Source: Lachnospiraceae bacterium (lineage in GTDB: Bacteria; Bacillota; Clostridia; Lachnospirales; Lachnospiraceae). Taken from it: DNA of 61,066 nt. The notes below the pieces were generated by a model. The model made no database searches. It was not told the DNA's origin and saw only the letters and a list, made by a program, of their open reading frames with translations. The DNA lies in the NCBI GenBank assembly GCA_021199655.1, contig JAJQHQ010000003.1, positions 1 to 61,066 of the forward strand. The letters run 5' to 3'. Made by a program: the position numbers and the translations under genes. How positions within the stretch are numbered: the stretch's first letter is position 1; every line of letters starts with the position of its first letter. Shown piece after piece: positions 19,961 to 28,102 of this stretch.

Positions 19961-20461
19961 TCATCCATTCTGCAGAGAATCCCTGTCAGAGCAACTCTCC
20001 GGCTCCAGCTCCCTGCGCAGTCTTGCCTTTGCCCTTGACAAGCGGCTCTTTATCGTATTCTCATTCACTTCCAGAATCGAAGCAATCTCCCGGATGCTGT
20101 AGCCTTCCATATAGAAAAGCGTGACGCAGATCCGCATTTCATCCGGCAGCGTCTCCAGCGCCTCATACAGCTCCGAGTAATCCTGCCCCGCTGCTTCCTT
20201 CTCCGGCAGGTCTCCCTCCTCGATAGAGACCACACGCTTCTGCTTCCGCAGAATGTCATAGCATTCGTTGATCAGGATTCTGGTAAGCCACGTTTTAGCA
20301 AATTCGTCGCTGCGAAGCGTATGCAGCTTCGTAAAGGCGCTGACAATCGCCTCCTGAATCGCGTCCGCGCAGTCCGCATCCTCCCGCAGCAAGGTCTTTG
20401 CCACATGATACAGGGAATCTTCCGAAGCAATGATCAGACTCCCCAACTGATCTTTCGTCAT
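19961..20461 (-). CDS. ECF-type RNA polymerase sigma factor
   Basis: This 166-residue sigma-70 family protein has region 2 (DCADAIQEAIVSAFTKLHTLR, then FAKTWLTRILINECYDILRK) and region 4 (LETLPDEMRICVTLFYMEGYSIREIASIL, then NTIKSRLSRAKARLRREL) and lacks regions 1 and 3, as ECF factors do. It is paired with the membrane protein downstream and would direct transcription in response to an envelope or extracellular cue. Regulon and promoter consensus cannot be read from this window. Confidence 0.93.
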   Translation of the reverse strand: MTKDQLGSLIIASEDSLYHVAKTLLREDADCADAIQEAIVSAFTKLHTLRSDEFAKTWLTRILINECYDILRKQKRVVSIEEGDLPEKEAAGQDYSELYEALETLPDEMRICVTLFYMEGYSIREIASILEVNENTIKSRLSRAKARLRRELEPESCSDRDSLQNG

Positions 20462-20852
20462 AGGTTTTGTTCCTTTCTGTCAATCTGTCCAAAACGGTAT
20501 GCTTCCCACCGTCCGTACAAATCGTCACTGTTTGTAGTATATTTCATATCTTTATTCTGTCCCGGTCATTCATGAACACCTGTTACACAGCTTACATTCT
20601 TTAGACGTACAAAGAAGTCTAAAAGTTCCCTGCCCGATAAATTTTTTTGCGGCAGGCAGCAACTTTTATATATACAATCGGATAGGGGAACGCCTCTCTC
20701 CCCTATCCGTCACTGTGCCAGGCGGGTGCAGCGTAAGCTGCATAATTCCTCACCCGCCTGTGTACATAAAAAACAGGACCGATGATTTTCGATCCTGTTA
20801 TCTTTTACATTTTTTAAATAACGTTTCAGTGATTCAGAAAGATTTATTTTTC
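20462..20852. other. Intergenic region with two strong hairpins
   Basis: This 391-bp gap is mostly AT-rich and without a supported gene. It contains a perfect 10-bp stem (20679-20688 with 20700-20709) and a second perfect 10-bp stem (20719-20728 with 20751-20760) that encloses a smaller GCAGC/GCTGC hairpin. They lie downstream of the dinJ remnant and upstream of the sigma gene. They may end dinJ transcription or belong to another structured repeat; only one copy is seen here. Confidence 0.5.
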
Positions 20853-21041
20853 TCATTCCTCCTCTATAAGTTCGTGCTCAATCCCCTCACCTGCGTTTAA
20901 TGCAGCAACGCCTCTGCGTAAATGTACCATATTACTGTCAGAATAGAATGGGTCTGCTGAAACCTCAAATGGAATCCTTTTTTCCATATTGGATTTTAAA
21001 TCCCCGTCCATTTGAAAACTTACATTCACTGCTTTAGCCAC
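20853..21041 (-). pseudogene. RelB/DinJ-type antitoxin with internal deletion
   Basis: The 62-residue reading frame begins MAKAVNVSFQMDGDLKSNME and ends with EKRIPFEVSADPFYSDSN and MVHLRRGVAALNAGEGIEHEL, which are the two outer parts of a DinJ/RelB antitoxin. From memory of the family, about 25 residues between them (the helix with the MSMTTAF-like motif of the ribbon-helix-helix DNA-binding domain) are missing without a frame change. No RelE/YafQ toxin lies next to it. It is probably a decayed orphan antitoxin. Confidence 0.7.
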
Positions 21042-21044
21042 AAT

Positions 21045-21239
21045 TCATCCCCCCTTCCTTACCTGCTTCCCTTCATCGCCGATAAAATGGAACGAAGAAC
21101 CGCAAATGTCACACCGGCTACCGGCCAGATGATCCAGGAAATCTGCCAGTTCATGAAAGAAAAACAGAAGCCGGTCATATCCCCCTTTTCGGATTGCTAC
21201 CCGCACGATCAAATATACTCCCGCCGCAACGATTACCAC
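21045..21239 (-). CDS. Small hypothetical protein, doubtful
   Basis: This 64-codon frame starts with GTG overlapping the nitroreductase stop and ends 3 nt before the dinJ-like gene. It has a hydrophobic N-terminus (VIVAAGVYLIVRVAI) and a single CxxC (CDICGSSFHFIGDEG). I recognise no family and there is no clear ribosome-binding site. It could be a real small membrane protein, the decayed remains of a gene, or chance. Confidence 0.25.
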   Translation of the reverse strand: MVIVAAGVYLIVRVAIRKGGYDRLLFFFHELADFLDHLAGSRCDICGSSFHFIGDEGKQVRKGG

Positions 21240-21754
21240 TTCTCAAAATGCACCCGGTTTTCTTCATAATCCGGATGAGCGCCGTTCTTTTCTTCCGCAG
21301 GATATCCAAACGCAATAACAGAGTGCGGAATTACGGAATCCGGTAATGAAAAAAGGGTTCTCTGATTCTCCACACGATCCATCTGCGGCCAGGTTCCAAG
21401 CCATACAGAACCAATACCGAGACCCTCCGCTGCAAGTATCATGTTTTGTCCCGCAATTGCTCCGTCAATCACCCAGTAATCCTTCGCATACGGAAACGCC
21501 CGTTCCAGATCACCCAGAATAAGGATTCCCAGATCACAGTGACGGAGAGGTTCCGCCGGCCCGCCATTGGCATCCGCCATTTTATTCAGCATTTCTTTGT
21601 CACGAACAACAAGAAAACTCCAGTCCCGTGTATTTGCGCAGGTAGGTCCGGTCATCGCTGCCCGAAGTATCGTGTAGAGCTCCTCATCCGCGATATGCCT
21701 GTCCGTAAACTGTCGAATACTTCTCCTGTTTAATATTCCTTCTACTAATTCCAT
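21233..21754 (-). CDS. Nitroreductase family protein
   Basis: FMN-dependent nitroreductases reduce nitro groups or quinones with NAD(P)H. The 173-residue product begins MELVEGILNRRSIRQFTDRHIADEELYTILRAA, has the FMN-binding R-R-S at about 11-13, the TCANTRDWSFLVV segment, GAIAGQNMILAAEGLGIGSVWLGTWP and a C-terminal GYPAEEKN. This is the short form common in clostridia. True substrate is unknown. It lies 17 nt downstream of the glycosidase-like gene and may be co-transcribed with it. Confidence 0.92.
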   Translation of the reverse strand: MELVEGILNRRSIRQFTDRHIADEELYTILRAAMTGPTCANTRDWSFLVVRDKEMLNKMADANGGPAEPLRHCDLGILILGDLERAFPYAKDYWVIDGAIAGQNMILAAEGLGIGSVWLGTWPQMDRVENQRTLFSLPDSVIPHSVIAFGYPAEEKNGAHPDYEENRVHFEKW

Positions 21755-21771
21755 TGCATAGCCTCCTCAAT

Positions 21772-23478
21772 TCACTCCAGCTCCAGCAGCACATTCACTG
21801 CCGATCTTAAAGCCATTGTCACTTTATGATCTGTAACGGCAAGTTCCCGGCCGCTTCCGGATTCCCGTACGGTCCGGATCCCGTCTGACAGCCGAAGCGT
21901 CACTTCACAGGTATAGTCCAGATCGGAGCGGAGAATGATCCGGTTGTTGTCGTAAACAAACATCTGGATCCCTGCAGGCCCTTCAAGCACTGCGGGCAGC
22001 CCGGAGCATACCGTCCGCCGGATCGCATTCAGCACTTCTGCGGGGTAATGATACAGATCTCCCATGTCATCCGGAATCGTGAGGATACTGATCTTTCCTC
22101 TTGCGTAGCTGCACTGGAGCACAATCGGGAAAGCACTTTCTGTGCCATATCCGGCTACCAGCTCCCAAACATCGTTCGTGCAGTACTCCATCTGCGGGAT
22201 CAGTACCGGTGCGTCTCCGCTGTAACAGCCGCAGATGTTTATACCGTTATCCTTGCTGTCCGCATACCTGCTCACAAGCGCTTTTCTTGCGCTGTATGTC
22301 ACATTTACAAACTCTCCGAACGCGGAACCAAGCCTGCGGACAAAGCCGCTGGTCACAATGACCTGCGCGCCGTTTAACAGGCTTTTTTGCATCTTTTTCA
22401 CAATCTCTCTATCATCCGCGGCGCCCTCGCTTAAGAAAATGGTCTCTGCCTGTTCCGGATATCGGAGGCAGGGTTCAAACGGAATGCCGCACATACCAAG
22501 GTAATTGTGGATATTGTTCTCTCCGCGTGCATTTGACGGACGATAAGCAGCCGCTCCGACCGGATTTCCAAGCTTGTCCAGAAGCCCGTCCGCATCCGCA
22601 AACATCTGCTCCAGAGCGGCGCAGAATGTCCGGTAAGCCGGATCGTTCAGCAGGGAACCAAGGCTGAACAGCGTAACCTCCTTTGCTTTCCCAAACAGCG
22701 TCAGATAGCCCTGTTCCAGATAAGAGGTCAGATTATAAGTACACTCATATGGGTCAAACCAGCCGCCGAGATTCCGCCCCGGTGCGGCGTTTTCAAAATA
22801 ACGCATGATAAAATAGCTCAGATACTTCGGAATATGCTGCTGCGTGTATTTCGGATTGCGCGTCTCCGTCCCGGTATAGATTGAGTCGACCATGGCCGGC
22901 TCCATTTCCAGGTCGTAGCCTTCCTCATTGAAGCTGTCATACCACTGCGGATATTTTACAATCACATTAACTGCCGGATTGATTTCCTTCGCAGTCTTCA
23001 TCACGATGTCTTCCGTAATCCTCTTTTTCTCCGCCAGGCGGAACTCGGACCAGGTGCGGTTTCCTTTCTTTTCAATGCAGGCCGGGCAGCGGCAGTTCAG
23101 GAAATAAAAATCATCAAAAATGAACTCGTCAAAAACCTCCGCGTTGAGGGCAACCGCTTTCCGAAGCGTTTCCTCGTCTTTTGGAGTTGAATAGCAAAGA
23201 GAAGCAAATCCCTCCTTACTGCTGTCGGCACAGGTTGTGATCCCGCCGGATGTGGCGATCCCCCGGCTCTCAAAATAATCCTTTACTTCCAGCAAATGTT
23301 CCTTTGTACACCATTCTTCGCTCCGGTAGCATTCCAGATATACCCGCCCGATTTTCACATGATCCGTCAGCAGGCGGATTTTTTCCATAAATTTCGCAAA
23401 ATCCGTAATCCGATTGACGTCCCCCACCGGGCAGTAAACCGCAACATTAAAATTCCGGTAACTCATACTTTTTCTCAT
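21772..23478 (-). CDS. Glycosidase-like protein of unrecognised family
   Basis: The product of about 568 residues looks modular. A TIM-barrel-like N-terminal half (FNVAVYCPVGDVNR, DEFIFDDFYFLNCRCPACIE, NVIVKYPQWYDSF) is followed by a flavodoxin-like part resembling the GH42 trimerisation domain (about residues 330-450) and a C-terminal beta-sandwich. No family is assigned with confidence. The paired acidic residues in FDDF are candidate catalytic or binding residues. It lies 81 nt downstream of the GH113-like gene, so both probably act on one glycan. No signal peptide is visible. The start is uncertain (23466 to 23514). Confidence 0.6.
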   Translation of the reverse strand: MRKSMSYRNFNVAVYCPVGDVNRITDFAKFMEKIRLLTDHVKIGRVYLECYRSEEWCTKEHLLEVKDYFESRGIATSGGITTCADSSKEGFASLCYSTPKDEETLRKAVALNAEVFDEFIFDDFYFLNCRCPACIEKKGNRTWSEFRLAEKKRITEDIVMKTAKEINPAVNVIVKYPQWYDSFNEEGYDLEMEPAMVDSIYTGTETRNPKYTQQHIPKYLSYFIMRYFENAAPGRNLGGWFDPYECTYNLTSYLEQGYLTLFGKAKEVTLFSLGSLLNDPAYRTFCAALEQMFADADGLLDKLGNPVGAAAYRPSNARGENNIHNYLGMCGIPFEPCLRYPEQAETIFLSEGAADDREIVKKMQKSLLNGAQVIVTSGFVRRLGSAFGEFVNVTYSARKALVSRYADSKDNGINICGCYSGDAPVLIPQMEYCTNDVWELVAGYGTESAFPIVLQCSYARGKISILTIPDDMGDLYHYPAEVLNAIRRTVCSGLPAVLEGPAGIQMFVYDNNRIILRSDLDYTCEVTLRLSDGIRTVRESGSGRELAVTDHKVTMALRSAVNVLLELE

Positions 23479-23558
23479 GACTCCCCTCTTCATACCTGTT
23501 TTCATATGCCTCAAAAGCTCTCATGCCCGCTTTCACAAACGCAGCAATCACGCATCAT

Positions 23559-24488
23559 TTATTTCCGGCCGTAAAACTCCGCCACCACCTGCTCTGCGGG
23601 TTTCCCATAGATATCGTATTTTTTATCCTTTACCGCCTCCGCAAGAGAATACTGTCTCCAGCTCCAGTCCCAGAGTGCGTAGCCTCCGACCCAGTCGCGC
23701 CTGCTTCCGGCTGCAAACATGGTGCGGTACCAGTCGGCCTGCCCTTCCAGATCCACATCACCTGACAGATTCCAGTCATTCGGCACCTGATCAGAACCCT
23801 TCGTGGACATGCATCCGCACTCCGCAAAGAAAAATGGTTTATCAAATTTCTGAACCACCGCCTCAATCCGGTCCAGCTGGCGTTCCCAGTCGTTGACCGG
23901 ATAATAGCCGCTCGAAGAGATCACGTCCACCGCATCCCACCATTTAACGTTGTGTTCCTGGTATTTGTCTGTATTGTAGGAAACCAGGCCGCCATACTCT
24001 TTTCGGATATCTCCGATCAGCTGCCGCCATTCCTGCTCCCGACGCTCGCTCTGTACCATTTCACAGCCCGGAAGGAACATCTCGCAGCCTTCCCGCTGCG
24101 CAATTTCTGCGTAATGCAGCTGAAAGTCCGTATATGCCCGGAACCAGTTGCTCCACTTTGGCTCACAGGGAACATCCTCGTCAAAAAAGTTGATGTGCGC
24201 CCGCCAGACGCCGTTACGGCAGTTCACGGTCGGCTTCAGTGCCACGCGCAATCCAAGATCTTTCGCCATACGGATTGCCGCGGCCAACTCCCGGTCGCTT
24301 ACCGTTGCATCTGAACGATAATCAATATCCTCCGACTGCGGCGTATCCTGCAGCCCCATCAGGACAAGAATAACAAAATTCGCATTGGTCCGTTCCGCAA
24401 GATTCCGGAGACTTTGCTTTGCTTCCGGTGTTTCAAGACTGCCCTTCGGGGCAAATGCAGCAAAGGTGATTCCTTTAATAAAATCCAT
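23559..24488 (-). CDS. GH113-like glycoside hydrolase (beta-mannanase type)
   Basis: This 309-residue TIM-barrel protein resembles GH113 endo-beta-mannanases: start FIKGITFAAFAPKGSLETPEA, then NFVILVLMGLQDTPQSEDID, LGLRVALKPTVNCRNGVWR, and the barrel-end WVGGYALWDW. Candidate acid/base Glu is in PGCEMVQSERR (about residue 143) and the nucleophile Glu in FFFAECGCMS (about 220), spaced as expected for the family. There is no signal peptide, so it likely acts in the cytoplasm on imported oligosaccharides. The activity is inferred from the family and the true substrate may differ. Confidence 0.78.
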   Translation of the reverse strand: MDFIKGITFAAFAPKGSLETPEAKQSLRNLAERTNANFVILVLMGLQDTPQSEDIDYRSDATVSDRELAAAIRMAKDLGLRVALKPTVNCRNGVWRAHINFFDEDVPCEPKWSNWFRAYTDFQLHYAEIAQREGCEMFLPGCEMVQSERREQEWRQLIGDIRKEYGGLVSYNTDKYQEHNVKWWDAVDVISSSGYYPVNDWERQLDRIEAVVQKFDKPFFFAECGCMSTKGSDQVPNDWNLSGDVDLEGQADWYRTMFAAGSRRDWVGGYALWDWSWRQYSLAEAVKDKKYDIYGKPAEQVVAEFYGRK

Positions 24489-24572
24489 CTGTTTCTTCTC
24501 CCTTTTTCAGTCACAAATTCATGTCCATGTGATACGCAAATTCTTTGTCAAAATAAAGTAGCAAAATCGTAA

Positions 24573-25340
24573 CTATTCTCTTGTCTCTGTTGCCTTTCGG
24601 AATTCCGTCGTGAATGCTGGGTGATACAGCTCCGAGCGGTTGTACCCCGCCTGCGCGACCGTGTCTCCGACAATGATCAGCGCCGTCTTCGTGACATTGT
24701 TTTCCTTCGCGCACTGCGCCAATGTCGACACCGTGCAGATGTAGCTGCGCTCGTCCGGCCACGTTGCTTTGTACACAATGGCCGCCGGTGTGTCGGCCTG
24801 ATAGCCGCCTGCCATCAGCCGTTCGCTTAAATTCTCCAGCATTCCGGTGCTTAAGAAAATGACCATCGTCGCACCGTGAGAAGCCAGCTTCGCGATCTCC
24901 TCTTTCTCCGGCACCGGCGTCCGGCCCGCCATCCTCGTGATGATCACCGTCTGGGAAATACCCGGCAGCGTATATTCCATATTCAAAGCGGAGGCCGCGC
25001 CGCAGAATGCGCTCACACCCGGACAGTAATCATAGGCTATCCCGGCCTCGTCCAGCAGATCCATCTGCTCCCGGATCGCTCCATACACACAGGGATCGCC
25101 GGTGTGCAGCCGCACCGTCGTTAAGCCTTTCGCCTCCGCGTCGCGCATGACGGCGAACACTTCCTCCAACGTCATCTTTGCGCTGTCGTAAACCACGCAA
25201 TCCTCTTTTTTATAATCCAGCAGCTGCGGATTGACCAGTGAACCCGCATAAATGATCACATCCGCCTCACCAAGAAGCCTGCTGCCCCGCACCGTGATCA
25301 GATCTGCCGCGCCGCTTCCGGCGCCTACGAAATGTACCAT
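24573..25340 (-). CDS. cbiF: Precorrin-4 C11-methyltransferase CbiF/CobM
   Basis: CbiF methylates C11 of (cobalt-)precorrin-4. The 255-residue product has VHFVGAGSGAADLITVRG at the start, IYAGSLVNPQLLDY, HTGDPCVYGAIREQMDLL at about 79-96, YCPGVSAFCGAASALNMEYTLPG and the C-terminal WPDERSYICTVSTLAQ, all characteristic of the family. It sits alone about 6 kb from cbiG, separated by the sigma and glycosidase genes. Its TAG stop lies within a GAATAGTTAC sequence that matches the end of the family A repeat. Confidence 0.95.
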   Translation of the reverse strand: MVHFVGAGSGAADLITVRGSRLLGEADVIIYAGSLVNPQLLDYKKEDCVVYDSAKMTLEEVFAVMRDAEAKGLTTVRLHTGDPCVYGAIREQMDLLDEAGIAYDYCPGVSAFCGAASALNMEYTLPGISQTVIITRMAGRTPVPEKEEIAKLASHGATMVIFLSTGMLENLSERLMAGGYQADTPAAIVYKATWPDERSYICTVSTLAQCAKENNVTKTALIIVGDTVAQAGYNRSELYHPAFTTEFRKATETRE

Positions 25341-25373
25341 TTATCTGTCCTCCTTATATCATTTTATATGTTC

Positions 25374-25420
25374 TCACTCGGTCTTCGAAGCAAGTGCGAA
25401 GACCTGTTCTGGATAGTTGC
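25374..25420. repeat. Family A element, right half only
   Basis: CTCGGTCTTCGAAGCAAGTGCGAAGACC followed by TGTTCTGGATAGTTGC is the right hairpin and terminus. It lies upstream of cbiF. Confidence 0.75.
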
Positions 25421-25593
25421 TTGAATTCTTTTTTCAGCATACCACAAAACCTCATCTCAATCAATAAAAGGAAAAAGCTTCAAGGCAAAAACTGTTCCAA
25501 TAAAAAAGAATGCGCCTTGGCGCATTCTCGCGCCGAGCGCGGTCGCTTCAGCGACATAATTCTTTACGCGCGAGTGCGCATCCCCGCGGAGCG

Positions 25594-25633
25594 TTTTTGC
25601 TTTATAGGAACGAAGTTTCCTATAAAGCAAAAA
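25594..25633. repeat. Perfect 17-bp hairpin
   Basis: TTTTTGCTTTATAGGAA (25594-25610) and its exact complement (25617-25633) flank a 6-nt loop. With T-runs on both strands it could stop transcription in either direction, or be the end of a small mobile repeat. Confidence 0.7.
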
Positions 25634-25660
25634 AGGGAAGCCTACGTTAACAGTCTTCCC
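25628..25660 (-). terminator. Terminator of the BspA-like gene
   Basis: GGGAAG (25655-25660 on the complement) pairs with CTTCCC (25635-25640 on the complement), and six T follow on the minus strand. It lies about 37 nt past the stop codon. Confidence 0.7.
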
Positions 25661-25696
25661 CTGAAAAAATCCCTGTAACAGTTACGAAGCATTTTG

Positions 25697-27874
25697 CTAT
25701 GCAGCATACTCATACGTAATCTCCGCCGCCGTCAGGTTCTCATTCCCTGAAGCGACCGTGACATCGCCCCAGTCGTCCTCTGTGCCGGTATAACACACAC
25801 TGGTCAGCGCGTCGCAGCTTTTAAACGCATACATCGACACACTGGTCACGCTGGAAGGAATGACGATCTTCGTCAGCGCTGTGCAGTTTGAAAACAGATA
25901 ATTGCTGATGCTGGTCAGGCTTGACGGCAGCTCCAGCTCTTTGAGCGACGTGCAGGAAGCGAACGCTTCCTTTCCGATGTCCGTCACACTGGTCGGAATC
26001 GTTACCTCCGTAAGAGACGTACAGCCGGAAAACGCCCGGTCGCCGATGCTCACGACACTCGACGGAATGGTCACTGTCTTCAGATTCGTGCAGCTCTCAA
26101 ACGTATATTTTCCAATACTTGTTACGCTGTCCGGGATCTCGATGGAGGCAAGCGCGGAACAGCCGGAAAATACCGAGTCAGAAAGTCCCGTCACACTGTC
26201 CGGAATTTCCACTTCTGTCAGCGACGTACAGCCGGAAAACGCACTGCCGCCGATGCTCGTCACACTCTCCGGAATGGTCACACCGGTCAGACTCACACAG
26301 TCGGCAAACGCATTGCTGCCAATGCTCGTCACGCTGTCCGGTATTTCCACCTCCGCCAGCGCACTGCAGCCGGAAAACGCGTATTTTCCGATACTCGTCA
26401 CACTGTCTGAAATCGTGACCGCGGTAAGCGCTGTACATTTTTTAAATGCATAATTTCCAATCGCGGTCATCCCATCCGAAATCGTAAGGCTTTCAAGAGC
26501 CGTGCAGGAATCAAACGCATTTTCTCCAATGGTCGTCAGCGTCTCAGGGAACGAAACGCTCGTCAGAGCAGTGCACTTTTCACACGCATTGTTGGCAATG
26601 CTGATCACTCCCTCCGGTATCACAAGACTCTCCAGTGCGGAACAGCCGGAAAACGCATAAATGCCGATGCTCGTCACACTCTCCGGTATCTCCACGCTGG
26701 TCAGCCCCGTACAGTCCCGAAACGTACTGTTGCTGATCGTCGTCACACCCGACGGAATCGTAAAGGAAGAAAGATTCTCACAACCGGAAAACGCAAACAT
26801 TCCGATGCTTGTCACACTGTCTGTAAGTGTGACATCGGTTAGCGCCGCACAGTCAGAAAAGGCGTAGCTGTCGATGGCCGTCACGCTCTCCGGAACGCTG
26901 ATGCTTTCGAGACTGTCACAGGAGGCAAACGCATAGCTGCCGATCTCCGTCACACTCTCAGCAATGTTCACCTGGCTTAAGGCTTCGCAGTCATAAAACG
27001 CATGGTCCCCGATCTCCGTTACGCTTTCCGGAATGCTGATGCTTTCCAGGCTGCCGCAGCCGGAAAACGCATACTCTCCAATTTCAGTCACGGCATCGGA
27101 TATTACAAAGCTCTCCAGCATGGAACAATTGTAAAACAGATACGCGTTAAGCTCCGTCACACTCTCCGGGATACTGATTTCCGCCAGCGAAGCGCAGCCG
27201 TAGAACGCATACTCCCCAATCTCTGTCACACCGGAAGGGAGCACGATATCCGTCAGAGCCGAACAGCCGTAAAATGCGTACTCCCCGATCTCCGTCACCG
27301 TATCGCTGTCGGTGAAAGTAATACCCGTCAAATTTGTACATTTATAAAAGGCGTAATCGCCGACATCGGTCACACCGCTACCAATCGTGACTGTGACGAT
27401 CTCATCCCGATTGCTGTACCACGGAACATCGTCCTCATCCGAAAACGAGGTCATCGCACCGGTACCTGTAATGGTCAAAGCCCCGTCATTGTAAAGTTCC
27501 CAGGTCAGATCATCTCCGCAGGTTCCCTCATCCACGAGAGCCAGGACAAACTCTGTCTCCGTTTCGGTCTCTGTCTCAGTCTCATAGACCAGCTCTTCGT
27601 CCTCAGAGGAGGAGTCTTCCCAGTCTCCGAAGCCGCCAAAATCCATGCCGCCTCCCGACATATCACCGCCTGACCAGTCGCCGCCCGCGAAATCGCCTCC
27701 GCCGCCAAAATTACCGAAATCCATGCCGCCCATTTCGCCTGCATAAACAGTTGCCGGAGATACGAATGCCGTCAGAGCAGCCGTCGAAAGCATAAGCCCC
27801 GAAAACAACAGCACACGACCAAACCCGAGAGAACGCATCTTACCTGTCCGAAAATAGTTCTGAATACATTTCAT
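25697..27874 (-). CDS. BspA-like leucine-rich-repeat surface protein
   Basis: This 725-residue secreted protein has a signal-peptide-like start (VLLFSGLMLSTAALTAFVSPATVYAG), a Gly/Asp-rich stretch (about 48-85), an acidic Glu-Thr repeat (ETETETETE) and then more than 20 copies of a 23-residue unit of the form IPDSVTSIGxxAFxGCxSL. This is the Treponema pallidum/BspA-type LRR (LRR_5). Such proteins mediate adhesion to host proteins or other bacteria. There is no LPXTG or membrane anchor at the C-terminus, which ends in a TGTEDDWGDVT unit. It is followed by a terminator. Confidence 0.92.
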   Translation of the reverse strand: MKCIQNYFRTGKMRSLGFGRVLLFSGLMLSTAALTAFVSPATVYAGEMGGMDFGNFGGGGDFAGGDWSGGDMSGGGMDFGGFGDWEDSSSEDEELVYETETETETETEFVLALVDEGTCGDDLTWELYNDGALTITGTGAMTSFSDEDDVPWYSNRDEIVTVTIGSGVTDVGDYAFYKCTNLTGITFTDSDTVTEIGEYAFYGCSALTDIVLPSGVTEIGEYAFYGCASLAEISIPESVTELNAYLFYNCSMLESFVISDAVTEIGEYAFSGCGSLESISIPESVTEIGDHAFYDCEALSQVNIAESVTEIGSYAFASCDSLESISVPESVTAIDSYAFSDCAALTDVTLTDSVTSIGMFAFSGCENLSSFTIPSGVTTISNSTFRDCTGLTSVEIPESVTSIGIYAFSGCSALESLVIPEGVISIANNACEKCTALTSVSFPETLTTIGENAFDSCTALESLTISDGMTAIGNYAFKKCTALTAVTISDSVTSIGKYAFSGCSALAEVEIPDSVTSIGSNAFADCVSLTGVTIPESVTSIGGSAFSGCTSLTEVEIPDSVTGLSDSVFSGCSALASIEIPDSVTSIGKYTFESCTNLKTVTIPSSVVSIGDRAFSGCTSLTEVTIPTSVTDIGKEAFASCTSLKELELPSSLTSISNYLFSNCTALTKIVIPSSVTSVSMYAFKSCDALTSVCYTGTEDDWGDVTVASGNENLTAAEITYEYAA

Positions 27875-27899
27875 ATCTGCATTCCGCCTTTACCAACTT

Positions 27900-28021
27900 T
27901 ATAGTAAACGACGTAAGTCGTTTTACTTTGCGCCGGACGCAAGGCTGCGAAGCAGCCATTCCTCATGCATCCGTGTGCATCCTTTATAATGAATGACAAA
28001 AGAATTTTGTCGTTCACTATA
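27900..28021. repeat. Family C inverted-repeat element (about 122 bp)
   Basis: The ends TATAGTAAACGAC (27900-27912) and GTCGTTCACTATA (28009-28021) are inverted repeats with one mismatch. Internal hairpins are AAACGAC/GTCGTTT at the left, GGCTGC/GCAGCC (27943-27957) and a long right hairpin around GACAAAA-GAA-TTTTGTC (27995-28011). It contains no gene and resembles a miniature mobile element. Confidence 0.7.
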
Positions 28022-28102
28022 AGACAGTGTAAAACAAAAATATGGAGAAACAGTGTTTGCTTTGTAAAAATGGAAAATCAAAACAGAGTTTTTTAAATCA
28101 GG

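Larger units (their letters stand above)
25341..25696. other. Intergenic region with repeat remnant and hairpin cluster
   Basis: This 356-bp gap holds a family A right half (25374-25420), then GC-rich hairpins (GAATGCGCC/GGCGCATTC near 25508-25527, GTCGC/GCGAC near 25544-25557), a 17-bp perfect stem at 25594-25633 and the BspA terminator (25628-25660). A GTAACAGTTAC palindrome follows at 25675-25685. No gene is supported. Confidence 0.6.

Noticed and set aside
20853-21239. Toxin-antitoxin pair made of the dinJ-like gene and the frame at 21045
   Set aside because: The upstream frame has no RelE/YafQ features and a doubtful start, so pairing is not supported.
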